64,000 nt of DNA from Welwitschia mirabilis (GCA_051453625.1 JBOZIK010000001.1:227754935-227818934); one strand, 5' to 3'. Counted from the first letter of the stretch, positions 12,120-23,267 are shown. The notes: generated from the letters alone by a model not told the origin. Made by a program: numbers and translations.

Positions 12120-12608
12120 CTATTAAGGTATTTTTCAATTATTTTATAAAATATTCTAGTATTATTTAATTTTTGGGTATGTTATCTATCTACTTATTAT
12201 TGTAAATATAAAGGTTCTAATTATGTATCCATTATTACTTCATTTTAAGTGTTATTTTCTTCTTCTATAGGAAAGATATTTGAACATTCTTGTTTCTTTG
12301 GTTTCTAATCTATTTTCATACGTTTTCTTGATCTAGTAAAGAAAGCTTTACTTCTAGCTTCTTTTGGATTTGGTTATGGTTGAGTAAAAAATTTTTCTTT
12401 CTTCTTTTATACTACTTATCTTTCTTTGTTATGTATTTGATCTTTATTTCTCCCATTTCTATAATAATCATCCTATTGTTTTTTTTAGAGTTGACATGTC
12501 TTTGAAAAGGTTTTTTTAAAATTACTTTTCCATATATTATTTTGTTAAGGATATGCTTCTTTTCTTTTTTTAAGGTTTATTTTTTGATTTAAATCTAATT
12601 TATTTATA

Positions 12609-12613
12609 TCCAA
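12609..12613. repeat. Target-site duplication of B2, left
   Basis: TCCAA, partner of TCTAA at 14879-14883 (one C-to-T change). The unoccupied copy of the locus has a single TCCAA at 13872-13876. Confidence 0.7.
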
Positions 12614-12723
12614 TGTTGCGGTGTGAATTTATGCAATCTTGAAGTCCTTATGTAAACCTATAAATGATATAACTTGCACAAAAACACACGCTAGTATAGA
12701 CGGGAGTTTACCCGAATGTCGTA
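12614..12723 (-). mobile_element. Family B LTR, left end (B2)
   Basis: Begins TGTTGCGGTGTGAATTTATG and follows B1 (2406 onward) until the gap. It keeps CG sites that B1 has lost (GCGG versus ATGA), so it is the younger or less decayed copy. Orientation is by homology with B1. Whether the insertion is a solo LTR or a full element is hidden by the following gap and the interposed duplicate. Confidence 0.75.
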
Positions 12724-12823
12724 NNNNNNNNNNNNNNNNNNNNNNNNNNNNNNNNNNNNNNNNNNNNNNNNNNNNNNNNNNNNNNNNNNNNNNNNNNNNN
12801 NNNNNNNNNNNNNNNNNNNNNNN
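12724..12823. other. Assembly gap, 100 N
   Basis: The sequence after the gap jumps back to material already present at 11562 onward, so the join is between two copies of the same locus. Confidence 0.99.
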
Positions 12824-14605
12824 TTACATAATTATAACATTATATAGAATGGTTTATCATCTTTTTCATTTGGTAAAGATTCCTATGATGATGCTAATAT
12901 TTAGCTCCTAGATTCTATAGGTAATACCAATAGTTGTTATAGCCATGTGTCTCTACCATCATTCTACTCAACAATGCTATATGTTACTTTGCAAGTCCTT
13001 GTCATCACCACCACATGTCATCAAGAATGCACTTTATTTTTTATGTGAAATTTAATCCACCCCATAATTGCACTTGATTCAATACTTTGTGATAATTTAG
13101 GAATGTGATATTTGATCTATTTGGCATAAAAGAACCAATGACATTAGTAGTCTTAGTCAATAGTATCAATGTCTAAGCTCTAGTAATCTACAATTTTAAG
13201 CATGTGTTTTAGTTAAGCATAATTAACCTAAAATTACATGGGCAAATGACAAGTCTATAATTGTTTTAAAAATCAATACAAGACATGTTTTTATTATAAA
13301 ATTTATTATATTAAAATCTTACATTAAGATCAATTAGTTATTTAGCTTGATCATAATGTCAATTTCTACATCTTAACATAATGCTATTAAGGTATTTTTC
13401 AAATATTTTATAAAATATTCTAGTATTCTTTAATTTTTGGGTATGTTATTTATCTAATTATTATTGAAAATGTAAAGGTTATAATTACTTATCCATTATT
13501 ACTTCATTTTAAGTTTTAGTTTCTTCTTTTGTAGGAAAGCTATTTGAACATTTTTGTTTCTTAGGTTTCTAATCTATTTTCATATGTTTTCTTGATCTAG
13601 TAAAGAGAGATTTACTTCTAGATTCTTTTAGATTTAGTTATGGTTGAGTAAAGAATTTTCCTTTCTTCTTTTATACTACTTATCTTTCTTTGTTATGTAT
13701 TTGATATTTATTTCTCCCATTTCTATAATAATCATCCTATTGTTGTCTTTGGAGTTGACATGTCTTTGAAAAGGTTTTTTTAACTTACCTTTTCATATAT
13801 TATTTTGTTAAGGATATGCTTCTTTTCTTTTTTTGAGGTTAATTTTTTGATTTAAATCCAATTTATTTATATCCAACTAATGAATAAATTCTTATATATA
13901 AGGACATTTTATTCCTTCATGATAATATTCTTTGCAATGTTCATAGATAAGTTCTTCCTCATATTTTAACTACTAGACAATTAGTTTATTAAACTTTTAA
14001 ATTATGCTATTAGTTACATTTATAACTATGTCTTACGTTAGACTAATATTCTTTGAGCTATACATACTATCTTCTATTTTTTATGTTGATTCCCTATTCA
14101 TTTCCTTTCTATTTTTACCTTCTTATCTTCATCCTTGAATTATATTATTAAGCTGAGTAATAAAATCATCTCTATCTTCAAATTTCTTTATCTTAATTCT
14201 TCCTCTAGATAAAAGATTTGACCATTTTAAACTCTGACTTTGTAATCATCTAGGTAAGTCTCTAACCCATTCTATGATTTAAATATTAATATTAGAATAT
14301 TTAGATAATAATATGTTATACATATCCATAATCTCATCAAATACTTCATTTTCGTTTAATTTAATGTTTAATATTTGATTCCTTAAATCTTCTACTATTA
14401 TTATGAGTTAAAACTTAATTAAAAAGGACTTCTTAAGGATGTCCCAATAACTAAAGAAATCATTAGAATTCCCATGATACCATAATTAAGATTTTCTTTT
14501 AAAGACAAAGGAAAATATCTTAGATAGTTACGCTCTAAATATAGATAATTTACTTTACAAAAATAACTAAATAAGCTTAGGTAAAGTAGAGGTTCTTCTA
14601 ACTTA
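12824..14605 (-). repeat. Second copy of the C-LTR / F locus without the B insertion
   Basis: 12824-13378 repeats 11562-12114 (C LTR end), 13379-13871 repeats 12115-12608 (F), and 13872-14605 repeats 14879-15605 (F gag). The copies are about 92% alike by eye. The B LTR that separates the two F pieces in the other copy is absent: the sequence runs straight through TCCAACTAATG. It is bounded by a gap at each end, so it may be a tandem duplication or a paralogous or allelic contig placed here by scaffolding. Confidence 0.8.
14090..14605 (-). pseudogene. Athila/Tat-type gag remnant (F, second copy)
   Basis: Minus-strand translation from 14605 reads KLEEPLLYLSLFSYFCKV, LERNYLRYFPLSLKENL, FFSYWDILKKSFLIKF, LRNQILNIKLNENEVFDEIM, MYNILLSKYSNINI and WVRDLPR. 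This follows the Athila-like gag order 'F.G...EDP..HL..F...C...N', 'LRLFPFSLKDKA', 'W..L..KFL.KFFP', 'LR.EI..F.Q.E.E...EAWERY..LL..CPHHG'. Several in-frame stops. Truncated at its N-terminal side by the gap. Confidence 0.85.
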
Positions 14606-14705
14606 NNNNNNNNNNNNNNNNNNNNNNNNNNNNNNNNNNNNNNNNNNNNNNNNNNNNNNNNNNNNNNNNNNNNNNNNNNNNNNNNNNNNNNNNNNNNNNN
14701 NNNNN
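14606..14705. other. Assembly gap, 100 N
   Basis: The left side is F gag, the right side is the end of a family B LTR. The right flank after the LTR returns to F gag already seen at 13872-14605. Confidence 0.99.
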
Positions 14706-14878
14706 TGCTAAATATCAGAACATGCTTGATATGCCTCCAATTATATCAATAATTACATGTTTTCATGATCATCTTATCCTTTTTCCATAATCAGCATAAT
14801 TACATCTAAACCTGTGTAAATGTCCTGCAAAAGTACTCCAAATACACCATCAAATTCCTACAAATTGGCATCGCAACA
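14706..14878 (-). mobile_element. Family B LTR, right end (B2)
   Basis: Matches the last part of B1 (about 3490-3660), including the 'tgtcctgcaaaagtactcca' block, and ends GGCATCGCAACA. It is followed by TCTAA, the decayed partner of TCCAA at 12609. Together with 12614-12723 it bounds one B insertion in F. Confidence 0.75.
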
Positions 14879-14883
14879 TCTAA
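14879..14883. repeat. Target-site duplication of B2, right
   Basis: TCTAA; see 12609-12613. Confidence 0.65.
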
Positions 14884-15109
14884 TTAATGAACAAATTCTT
14901 ATATGTAAGGACATTCTATTCCTTCATGGTTATATTCTCTACAATGTTCATAGATAAGTTCTTCCTCATATTTTAAGTGCTAGACAGTTAGTTTATTAAA
15001 CTTTTAAATTATGCTATTAGTTACATTTCTAACTATGTCTTACATTAGACTAATATTCTTTGAGCTATACATAGTATCTTCTACTTTTTATGCTAATACT
15101 CTATTCACT

Positions 15110-15650
15110 CACTTTCTCTTTTTACCTTCTTATCTTCATCCTTAAATTATATTATTAAGCTAAGTAACAAAATCATCTCTATCTTGAAATTTCTTTATCT
15201 TAATTCTTCTTCTAGATAAAATATCTAATCATTTTAAACTTTGAATTTTTAATCACCTAGGTAAGGCTTTAACCCATTCTATGATTTAAATATTAAGATT
15301 AAAACATTTAGATAATAATATGTTATACCTATTCATAATCTCATCAAATACTTCATTTTATTTTAATTTAATGTTTAATATTTGATTTCTTAAATCTTCT
15401 GCTATGTTCATGGGTTAAAACTTAATTAAAAAGGAATTCTTGAGGATGTCCCAAGAACTAAAGGAATCATTAGCATTTCCATGATACCATAATTAAGCTT
15501 TTCGTTTAAAGATAAAGGAAAATATCTTAGATAGTGACACTTTAAATCTAGATAATTTACTTTACAAAAAGAACTAAATAAGCTTAGGTAAAGTAGAGGT
15601 TCTTCTAACTTATTTTCCTTAAAGATAGGTATGGATGTGATTTTTATGTT
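15110..15650 (-). pseudogene. Athila/Tat-type gag remnant (F, main copy)
   Basis: Same reading as 14090-14605 but extends further to the gag N-terminal side: IPIFKENKLEEPLLYLSLF aligns with the 'IPTFHGK..EDPL.HI.DF' start of the conserved gag domain. Multiple stops. With 12115-12613 and 3661-4145 it reconstructs the order gag then protease for one minus-strand F element broken by two later insertions. I did not find its 5' LTR or PBS to the right, where a microsatellite and gap intervene. Confidence 0.85.
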
Positions 15651-16026
15651 TTTTACATTTTTAAGGAATTTTTAATCATTAGGATTAATAGGACTTAGTC
15701 ATTTCAACAAGTGGGTGTTATAATTTAAGGATCTAAAATCTCTGTCATCTTTCAACAACATCCTACTATATATTTATTCTTAGAATTATAAGCCCTAGCC
15801 ATTCTAGATGATTCTACTTAAGTAAAAGATGTCTTAAGAAGGATGGATAGTTATTGTTAAACCTTATCCATAAGATGAGAACGAATCTATTTTTTAATAA
15901 TTTTTTCTAAATAAGTTTCATCTGAAATATGATATTCCTCATATATTTCCATTTTGACTTGGTTTCCTACCTATTTCTGCAAATCATATTTCTTAGAATT
16001 TTAGACATACCTTCCTTTTTCATTAC

Positions 16027-16029
<3 letters not shown>
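15651..16029. other. Probable F upstream sequence, nothing recognised
   Basis: AT-rich sequence between the F gag and the TC microsatellite. A weak plus-strand open frame at 15929-16339 is mostly microsatellite and N. Confidence 0.4.
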
Positions 16030-16087
<58 letters not shown>

Positions 16088-16206
16088 ATATCTATCTATC
16101 TATCTANNNNNNNNNNNNNNNNNNNNNNNNNNNNNNNNNNNNNNNNNNNNNNNNNNNNNNNNNNNNNNNNNNNNNNNNNNNNNNNNNNNNNNNNNNNNNN
16201 NNNNNN

Positions 16207-16275
<69 letters not shown>

Positions 16276-16290
16276 CTATCTCTCTCTCTT
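16030..16290. repeat. (TC)n / (TATC)n compound microsatellite with gap
   Basis: (TC)n at 16030-16081, then TATC units, a gap of 100 N (16107-16206), (TC)n again and about eleven TATC units to 16273. The same order TC then TATC appears on both sides of the gap, so the two sides may be two readings of one array. Confidence 0.95.
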
Positions 16291-16330
16291 TCCTCCCCTA
16301 TCCTTCAAAACTATATATCTCTTAGTCTTT

Positions 16331-16660
16331 TCTATTTAACTTTAGGATGCCTTAATTCTAGTGAAAAAAAGATGAAATCTTCTTGTTTAATATAAGTATG
16401 TAAATGTGACAAAACTGTGCACTAAAATCTTGGATATACAAAGATATGAATATAAAACTAGCTTTAATCATTAATATAAAAGTAAACAGATTTCATTCTA
16501 TTTAACTTTAGGATTCCTTCATTTTAGTTAAAGAAAAAAGATGAAATCTTCTTATTTAATATAGGTATGTAAAATTTGAAAAGACTATGCACTAAAATCT
16601 TGGATATATAAAGCTATGAATATAAAATGAGCTTTAATCATTAATATAAAAGTAAACAGA
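16331..16660. repeat. 166-bp tandem duplication
   Basis: 16331-16496 and 16497-16660 are two head-to-tail copies beginning TCTATTTAACTTTAGGAT and ending AAAAGTAAACAGATT. They are roughly 90% alike, with a few substitutions and 1-bp indels. No coding content. Confidence 0.9.
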
Positions 16661-17332
16661 TTCTTACTAAAGAACTAACTAAGATGGTCAAATATCCAAC
16701 TAGCTTAATTTAAATTCTATTAGTAAGACTAATGCTTATAATGATCAACTTGAATAGTTTAAATTAAAAATTAACCCTTAACTATGATGTACATAATATG
16801 CATTATTTGGTAGAAAAGGAAACATATAAAAACTTAAGTTAATGCTAAAATAATACTTATTTTAAAGAATTACTAAATATTCCATCTTATGTTTAGTTGC
16901 AAAAATTGGAGCAAGAATAAGAGAGATTTCTTTTTCAAGTAATGCAATAATTTAAAACACTTTTTAATCTATAAATAAAGTAACATAATATTAAAAAGAT
17001 ATCTTTTTATCTTTTCAATAATAATAATGATAAATATTAAGCATTTACATATTCATATGAAAATGTACTAATGAAATAAGTATTTTCATTTGTAGGTAGC
17101 ATTGAAATTAAGATATTTCTATGATCCATTTCCACAATGCATTAAAGCAACCTTGTATAGATCCTTCATTAAATTCTTATTACTAGTTCTCCTCTGTTAA
17201 AAATCAGTTCCTTTTGATCATTTATTCTCCTTTTATGAACTTGATTCTTTTCTTTTTGTTAGGTGGTTTATCTTCTTACTTCTTAAGAATAGCTACATAA
17301 AAAAGGTTGTTCTGAAATTCTAGCTGACCTAT
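16661..17332. other. Unrecognised AT-rich spacer
   Basis: Between the tandem duplication and the E1 3' LTR. Nothing recognised. Confidence 0.5.
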
Positions 17333-18900
17333 TGAGGATTTTTGAACTTAAAGGAGAGGAATGAATGAGTTTCATCAAATAAAAATTTAAGCTAAAAATA
17401 GATAAAAATGCATAATAAAAATACCTTATCAAGGCAGTGTGGTTTGCCAACTTAGTTCCATCCACAAATAAAGGATAGCTTCTACTCACACCTCTAGATA
17501 TTATTAATCTGTAGAATATAGCAGTTTTCTAGTACACCATTAATCTTAAAGCATATAAGAGTTTCCTCATAAGGTATCACTCTATTCCCCTTAAGGAAAT
17601 ATTGGTTTTCATAAATGCATCATAAACCTTTTCAATTGTGAGAGTCTCCTTGCAAGATATCACTCTTTCCCTCATACGGAAATAATGGTTTTCACAAGTG
17701 TACCTTAGACCTTTACAATAATGAGAGTCTCTTCACAAGACAACACTCTCTTCTTCATAAGGAAATAATGGTTTTTTGGCTTATTAATACCTTTACATAA
17801 GATAAGTACTCATAAGTACTATCTTTAATGCACAACCCCTGTAAGGTTTTCCTTACAAAGTATTTAATATTAATGAATGGACTTACAACAATATTTAATA
17901 ATAATATAGTCCACAATGTATAACCAAAAATACAATACAACAATAGTCCTGAAGGTATTTCTTTGATGAAAATTTGAGTTTCTTGATGTTGTTCTTGTCC
18001 TTATGAGTATGAATGAAGAATGATAGTAATAAGGATCTAAGAATAAATTTATGAAAGCAATGCAAGCAACTTACAAATAATGCCTTTGATTGATTATGAG
18101 AGGTTCCTTTTACTCATGTATTCTTTGTACTTGATGTTATTATTATGTGTCAAGATTCAAAAGTTAAGTATTTATGTTTGTTCCAAGATTATTGCTTTGA
18201 TTTGTGATATTAACGTTTTACATAGTTAAGGAGGATCTAGCTATTTAATCTTGAAAGGAATCTATGTAATTTTATAATTACTATTCAATGAATAGACAAT
18301 GTCTAGGTGTTAAGTGTGTAACTTCAGTTTTAATCAACATGAGCTTTGGTTTAAGATTTCTTCACTTTTATAGATTTTTTCTAATAATCAAACATCTTCA
18401 CCTTATATACATCTTCAAATAACTTGCCTAGTTTTCAATGAATTTTTCTCTATAGTATTCTTGAGCCTCCATGATTATGAATTCATGATGTTGAAGTTCA
18501 TAGCACATCTAAAATGAAAGATATTAGTAAGAAATCAAATTAACTCTATTACCTATTTTAGCTTAATATAAATGTCTTGAAACATGTAGATATTTATCTA
18601 TGTTAAGTTCAACTTTTAGCCTAATCATCTTGAATCACATACTCATCTTTTAGCGTAGTACTTAAATCCTAGTACATACAAGAAATCTTCAACTTTTTAG
18701 ATGTCTTCACTAAAGACATCTTCCATTTCCTAGATGTTTTCAAATAATTGAATTTATATTTTGCTAATTAAAACTTTTTGTAAGATGTTGTCTTTAAAGA
18801 TTCATCATTATCTAATACTTACTAAGGTCTAATATTCTTTGTGATAAATTATTTACAAAATGTTTGATAAGTGGAATCATCAAAAGTAGATTTTCCAATA
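17333..18900 (-). mobile_element. Element E1 3' LTR
   Basis: About 1570 bp, begins TGAGGATTTTTGAACTTAAA and ends TTTTCCAATA (CA decayed to TA). Colinear with the split 5' LTR and with the partial LTR at 61600-62878. The left boundary has no PBS and the right boundary has a polypurine tract on the minus strand, so it is the 3' LTR. It contains a tandem repeat with 83-bp period (17559-17780). Confidence 0.75.
17559..17780. repeat. 83-bp period tandem repeat in E LTR
   Basis: Units starting at 17559, 17642 and 17725 (GAGTTTCC, GAGTCTCC, GAGTCTCT), each with 'CACTCT...AAGGAAATA(A/T)TGGTTTT' further on. The 5' LTR holds the same array at 24405-24594, and D inserted in its third unit. Confidence 0.8.
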
Positions 18901-18918
18901 ATCTCCCTCTTTTTTATG
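18901..18918 (-). promoter_or_regulatory. Polypurine tract of E1
   Basis: Minus strand reads ATAAAAAAGAGGGAGAT next to the LTR, within GGACATCATAAAAAAGAGGG. Copia PPTs of plants typically read 'CATCAAAAAGGGGGAGATTG', so position and sequence both fit. Confidence 0.75.
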
Positions 18919-19062
18919 ATGTCCAAAACTTGTTAAATCTTGTTAATGTAATATGATCTAATCAACTAAAATTAGACATTTATATTCTAGAGAAAATTAC
19001 ATAATCAATATCTTAAAATAATATTAAAAAACATATTATTAACTAATTCAAATAAGATGAAA

Positions 19063-19063
19063 A

Positions 19064-19106
<43 letters not shown>

Positions 19107-19115
19107 CACACACAT
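19063..19115. repeat. (CATA)n(TA)n(CA)n microsatellite
   Basis: CATA tetranucleotides pass into TA and then CA dinucleotides. Confidence 0.95.
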
Positions 19116-19731
19116 TTTTAAATCATTTGAAAAATTAGTAAATACATAAGGATAACTAATAAATCATGGTATTTCCTTTTCAAATAAGTAAGTAAAATGT
19201 AAAGCATGAGAATATTTGATAATTTATCAAATAAAATATGCTAACGATAATATGCCATAATATTAGAGCATGGAATTGGAATTTAAGTTCCAATAATAAA
19301 TCATAAGAATATGCTCACGGAAATATTGATTAATAAACATAAGAGCATGATATCATAAAAAATGTAATAGCATAATATGACATGAAAATCATGAATAAAT
19401 TTTAATTAAAAAAAGGTAAAAGTACAACATGGTTAAGAGTGTGACCACAAAAGCATAAAAAATGTGTTAATAAGCAGTACTGATAGAATGTATTAGACAA
19501 CAAAAATGTATGCCAAAACATCAAGGAAAAATCATCAATAATAATGATTACATTCATGGATCCAATCCAAAATCTCATAATCAAGAACTTCAAGCCTAAT
19601 AGAGTGTCCTCAAATTGAAAGTTATAGTGCCCAACTAAAAGTTACTAATCTACTAGTGATTTGTAAATACTTTTTCTACTTTTGAATGGTATGAAAGGCT
19701 CTAATTACTTAGAGTTGAATTAGTTGTGTAA

Positions 19732-20028
19732 TGCATGTCCTAATCTTCTTTATCACTATCATCACTATTATGAGTGGTGAAAGTCAGTTGGATGTAATAT
19801 GATAAGGAAGTAAGGGGTTAAGTGCCCCTCNNNNNNNNNNNNNNNNNNNNNNNNNNNNNNNNNNNNNNNNNNNNNNNNNNNNNNNNNNNNNNNNNNNNNN
19901 NNNNNNNNNNNNNNNNNNNNNNNNNNNNNNGCATGTCCTAATCGTCTTTATCACTATCATCACTATTAGGAGTGGTGACAGTCAGTTGGATGTAATATGA
20001 TAAGGAAGTAAGGGGTTAAGTGCCCCTC
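19732..20028. repeat. 98-bp direct repeat flanking a 100-N gap
   Basis: 19732-19830 and 19931-20028 differ at three positions (about 97% identical) with only N between (19831-19930). This is the cleanest candidate for an unmerged contig overlap. Confidence 0.9.
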
Positions 20029-20439
20029 TTCCTAAAAAGTTAATGAGATGTATCATGAATTCTCTCATGAATTTGTGTCCTCATACATTGGTATGTTTAA
20101 GAAGTGATGGATGTCTTAAAGAAACTAGCAATGGTGGTCTCTATAAATGGTGGTAATAACTACATAGAAGAAAACTGGTTCTACCTAAATAAGCTCTATA
20201 TGAGATGACAGTGATGAAGGTGAATGTATTAGAGGTGGAGAAGGTACTCATGGTAATGAAGAGGATCTAGATAGTAATGGTAACTAGTTAGGACAATAGA
20301 ATGAAATATTGTGACATGGATAATAAAAGATAAGATGTGATGCATCTAGTCTCTTAGACTCTATTTTTTTCTATACTTACCTCTACTACGAAAGATTTTG
20401 AACTTGTTGCCTCCTTATACATGTATCTCTGTGTTAGCT

Positions 20440-20760
20440 TTGTATTCCTCCTAAGCTTGTGTCTCATCTCCAGATGACTTTGTTGAGGATTTACTCTCTA
20501 CCACCCCACTTAAGTCATATCTTGTGCTAAATGGAGCAAAATTTTCTAATTTCTCCTCTAAATTTGACTCCTCCTCTGAGTCTAATCATGTGGAATTCCT
20601 CATAGTTTTTCAGCTCTCTACTAGTGCCTCACCCTTTCTTGATATAGATCTATGTTTATTAAGCCTCTCAAGATTTCTTTCAATTTTATCCATTACTTTT
20701 TTAATAGTTTTTAATTTTTTTTTTACAAATTATGATTTGTGAGTAGTAATAGAAAATGAA
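20440..20760 (-). pseudogene. Charged, Ser/Glu-rich coding remnant in E1
   Basis: Minus-strand translation contains MDKIERNLERLNKHRSISRK and, further on, DSEEESNLEEKLENF and YDLSGVVESKSSTKSSGDET before a stop. It is heptad-like and acidic. It follows the transposon-domain remnant (21121-21480) in the direction of translation, so it may be the C-terminal part of the same ORF. It could also be an env-like third ORF of SIRE-type copia elements. Function unknown. Confidence 0.4.
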
Positions 20761-21120
20761 TGCTAATACTATGATGTTCTTTGATTATGCCCTCACTTAG
20801 TGGCATTAGTATCCTATGTTTTTCACTAAATTATGCTAATGCTTTTTTTTATAAATTAGGTTAAACTATGGAATTGAGATGTCTAAACTACTAATAGTTA
20901 AGATAATACGAGATGTACAACCAAAAATCTATCTTTTGTAAAATAAAGAGATGATGTTCATGTATAGAATAAAACCTAAATATAGTTGTAATTTAGTGAG
21001 AAAATGATATACCACAAGTGTCTACATTAGTTTGTAATCATTCTAACTATTTCCTCTAACAAGAATGTTGTAAAATGTTATAAAATTAATAATTAATACA
21101 TTTGGTATCATATCTTTTCA

Positions 21121-21480
21121 TTAAATGTTATTAAAAAGGTTCATTCTACTATGCCCACAGAAAACATTATTCATACTATTCCAATACACTCTAACAACTC
21201 TAGAATAGAATATTTTCTTAACTGAATAAGTATAAATTTGAGGGATATCTACATCATCTATCTCAAGAAATGAGTTAACAAAGCTAGGAATAATGTATAA
21301 ATTGGTACATGTAACCTTTATTTGAAAGAAACCCATGTTGTCATCAATCTCATAAATGTTGGCATAAAATTATCTTACATGTGGATCTAAAATAGGCTAG
21401 TATATTTGAACAATTATTTTTCATCTTAGCTGAGAAAAGTAATCTATGATTTGATCTCTATACTTTCTCTAGAAAGAAAG
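21121..21480 (-). pseudogene. Remnant like the 'putative plant transposon protein' domain
   Basis: The minus-strand reading from about 21400 contains PILDPHVR, a stop, then FYANIYEIDDNMGF, FVNSFLEIDDVD and a VVRVYWNSM...MNLFNNI segment. An open frame runs 21336-21121 (71 codons). The pattern 'P...VREFYAN', then a short V.V strand, '(I/V)N.FLG(L/I).D', then 'ARVW..F' is that of the plant transposon protein domain often seen in legume and other plant repeat ORFs (Pfam PF20167, from memory). Key positions FYAN, VN.FL and RV.W are kept. Its place inside a copia-type element, downstream of gag and protease, is unusual. A profile search is needed for certainty. Confidence 0.5.
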
Positions 21481-22450
21481 GGTTTTTTCTACAATGATTA
21501 AGTTTATGGACTAAGTTTTGAATCTTCTTGTAGCTATCTCTTGATAGAACTGAGGTTTATATTATGATCTTTATTGTTTAGAGGCTTATTTCGTTCCTCT
21601 AGAAGTTCTTTCTACCTTTCTTATAACGATTTTGACAAAATAGAATGAAAATTAATAAAATATCAACTAAAATGTATGAAACTATGAAAAATGTGCACCT
21701 ATTTTAAGAGAAAACACTATTCTTGCTTGCTATTGAGATGTCTCAAAGATCTAAGATGTTTTTCTAGAGAAATCTGAGAAAAAGAACTCTAAAAAATCTT
21801 CTAAGAGAGACATCTATTGAGTGAGGACTTGAAAATGAGATTTGATGATTCCTTTTGCAAATAAAAAGAGTTAAAATCCTAGCTTTTGATATCTTTTAAA
21901 TTTTTAAAATAGTATAGTTAAAACATCTACAACATGCAAGATATTTAAAACAAAAATGTAGATGTTCACAAACTTAAAGATGTCTCCTATTAAAAAAATT
22001 TCAATAATTTCCCTGCTACTAAGATGTTTATAAAACTTGAAACATCTATTTTAAAAAGATAAAGTAACATACCCACCCTTCCAAGACATATTTCAAACAT
22101 AAAACATTTACTTTTAGGATGTCTATAAATCTTAATTTGTCTTTGCCATAGATGTCTACAAAACTAAAGACATTTATAATGAAAGTTCTAGATTTTTTAA
22201 AAAGAAATCATTAATAAGACAACCGTAATAATTACACTTTTAAAAGATAAATATCATACACATAATTTAACTTTAATTGTACCAACTACATCTAATCATA
22301 ATCGCAACTGATAAGACAAATGCAATGAAATTAAGATGTTAAGGATATTACCTATTTACTTACTTGATTAGGAAAATCCTAATCTCCAACTTCCTGCATA
22401 CTTTAGAGTATTTTTTACCTTGTGATTTTAAGGTCTCATTGCTAATTTGA
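21481..22450 (-). other. E1 region between protease and transposon-like domain
   Basis: Expected site of integrase and reverse transcriptase in a copia element. I see neither (no HHCC, no D-D-35-E context, no YVDD). Confidence 0.4.
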
Positions 22451-22463
22451 TCATAGATGTGTT

Positions 22464-22507
22464 ATATTGCAATGTTATAGTTCCTTGAATATCCACTATC
22501 AATGTTC
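22464..22507 (-). pseudogene. Copia protease active-site remnant
   Basis: Minus-strand reading NIDSGYSRNYNIAI matches the copia aspartic protease signature 'W.(L/I)DSGCSRHMTG', with DSG and SR retained and C and HM lost. A little upstream, RKAWVSKAKMTLIQNQK resembles the 'WVPK' linker that precedes the protease in copia polyproteins. Sequence after the motif is not readable as protease. Confidence 0.7.
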
Positions 22508-22749
22508 TAAGCATGCTGCTTTTTGGTTTTGAATAAGAGTCATTTTTGCTTTTGATACCCAAGCTTTTCTTAGTTTATCCTACATGAAATGCTATACCAT
22601 TTTAATAGGCCTTTTAGCATTGTTAGTATAATATCTACTTTTATACTTCATTGGACATATATACTGATAATGATCTATATTATAATAATAATAATAAATA
22701 ATATTTGTAAACATTAAATGTTTATACTTGACATGTAATTCCATTTTTT

Positions 22750-22890
22750 ATATAGAGAAGCTAAAGTGCTAGTTGTAACTTTATTGGATTTTAAGACACT
22801 CTTGTCATCTAGAGTTTTACTTTTCTCAAGCATGATATTTAAAGACTTCTCGCCTTGCATAAATATTTTAATGATTTTTTTTAATATAGA
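22750..22890 (-). pseudogene. Copia gag C-terminal segment
   Basis: Minus-strand reading GEKSLNIMLEKSKTLDDKSV and LKSNKVTTSTL fits the 'L..(I/M)L..GK...DK.GLGF' segment that follows the zinc knuckle in SIRE/Tork-like copia gag proteins. It lies between the gag N-terminal half and the protease motif, in the right order. Confidence 0.65.
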
Positions 22891-23267
22891 AGTTCTTGTA
22901 TTACATTCACCAATTTATACATTAAACTACTGATAGCTTTAATAACTAAGTTTTTAAAAGATAAATTTTTACAACTATCCTTTCCTTTTCATAAGCTTCT
23001 TCATAAGTATGAAGTAGCTTTTTAATTTTAGTGCATAATTTTCATATATTGATAAATTCTTTATAAATTATAATGTACTTTTCTTGAATACTTGTATCTG
23101 TATAATCTTCACTTTATAAATCATATTATTCCTTTTTGTCATCATCTTATTTTTGAATATGTGCAATAGTTATGTAGGAAGGATTTGCTTTCTCATCATG
23201 AGAAGGTTCTTCTTTTTTTACCTCTTCATCATCCATTGCATCTTATAAATAATTATTTCTTCTTTTT

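Larger units (their letters stand above)
12115..12613 (-). pseudogene. F element fragment, probably gag C-terminal part
   Basis: Lies between the C insertion and the second B insertion. On the minus strand it translates to a Lys/Arg-rich, much interrupted sequence, compatible with the basic C-terminal gag region but not diagnostic. A second copy, about 92% identical by eye, occupies 13379-13871. Confidence 0.5.
18919..20030 (-). other. E1 internal region next to PPT, mostly unrecognised
   Basis: Contains the microsatellite at 19063-19115 and the duplication around the 19831 gap. A minus-strand frame at 19402-19593 includes IGSMNVIIIIDDFSLMFW, faintly like the 'Y.....IDDFSR..W' segment of copia integrase. 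The position after the other domains and the lack of any other integrase motif make this weak. Confidence 0.25.

Noticed and set aside
19402-19593. Integrase-like IDDFS segment in E1
   Set aside because: Only one short motif, wrong side of the transposon-like domain, no other integrase residues. Kept as a remark, not as an integrase call.
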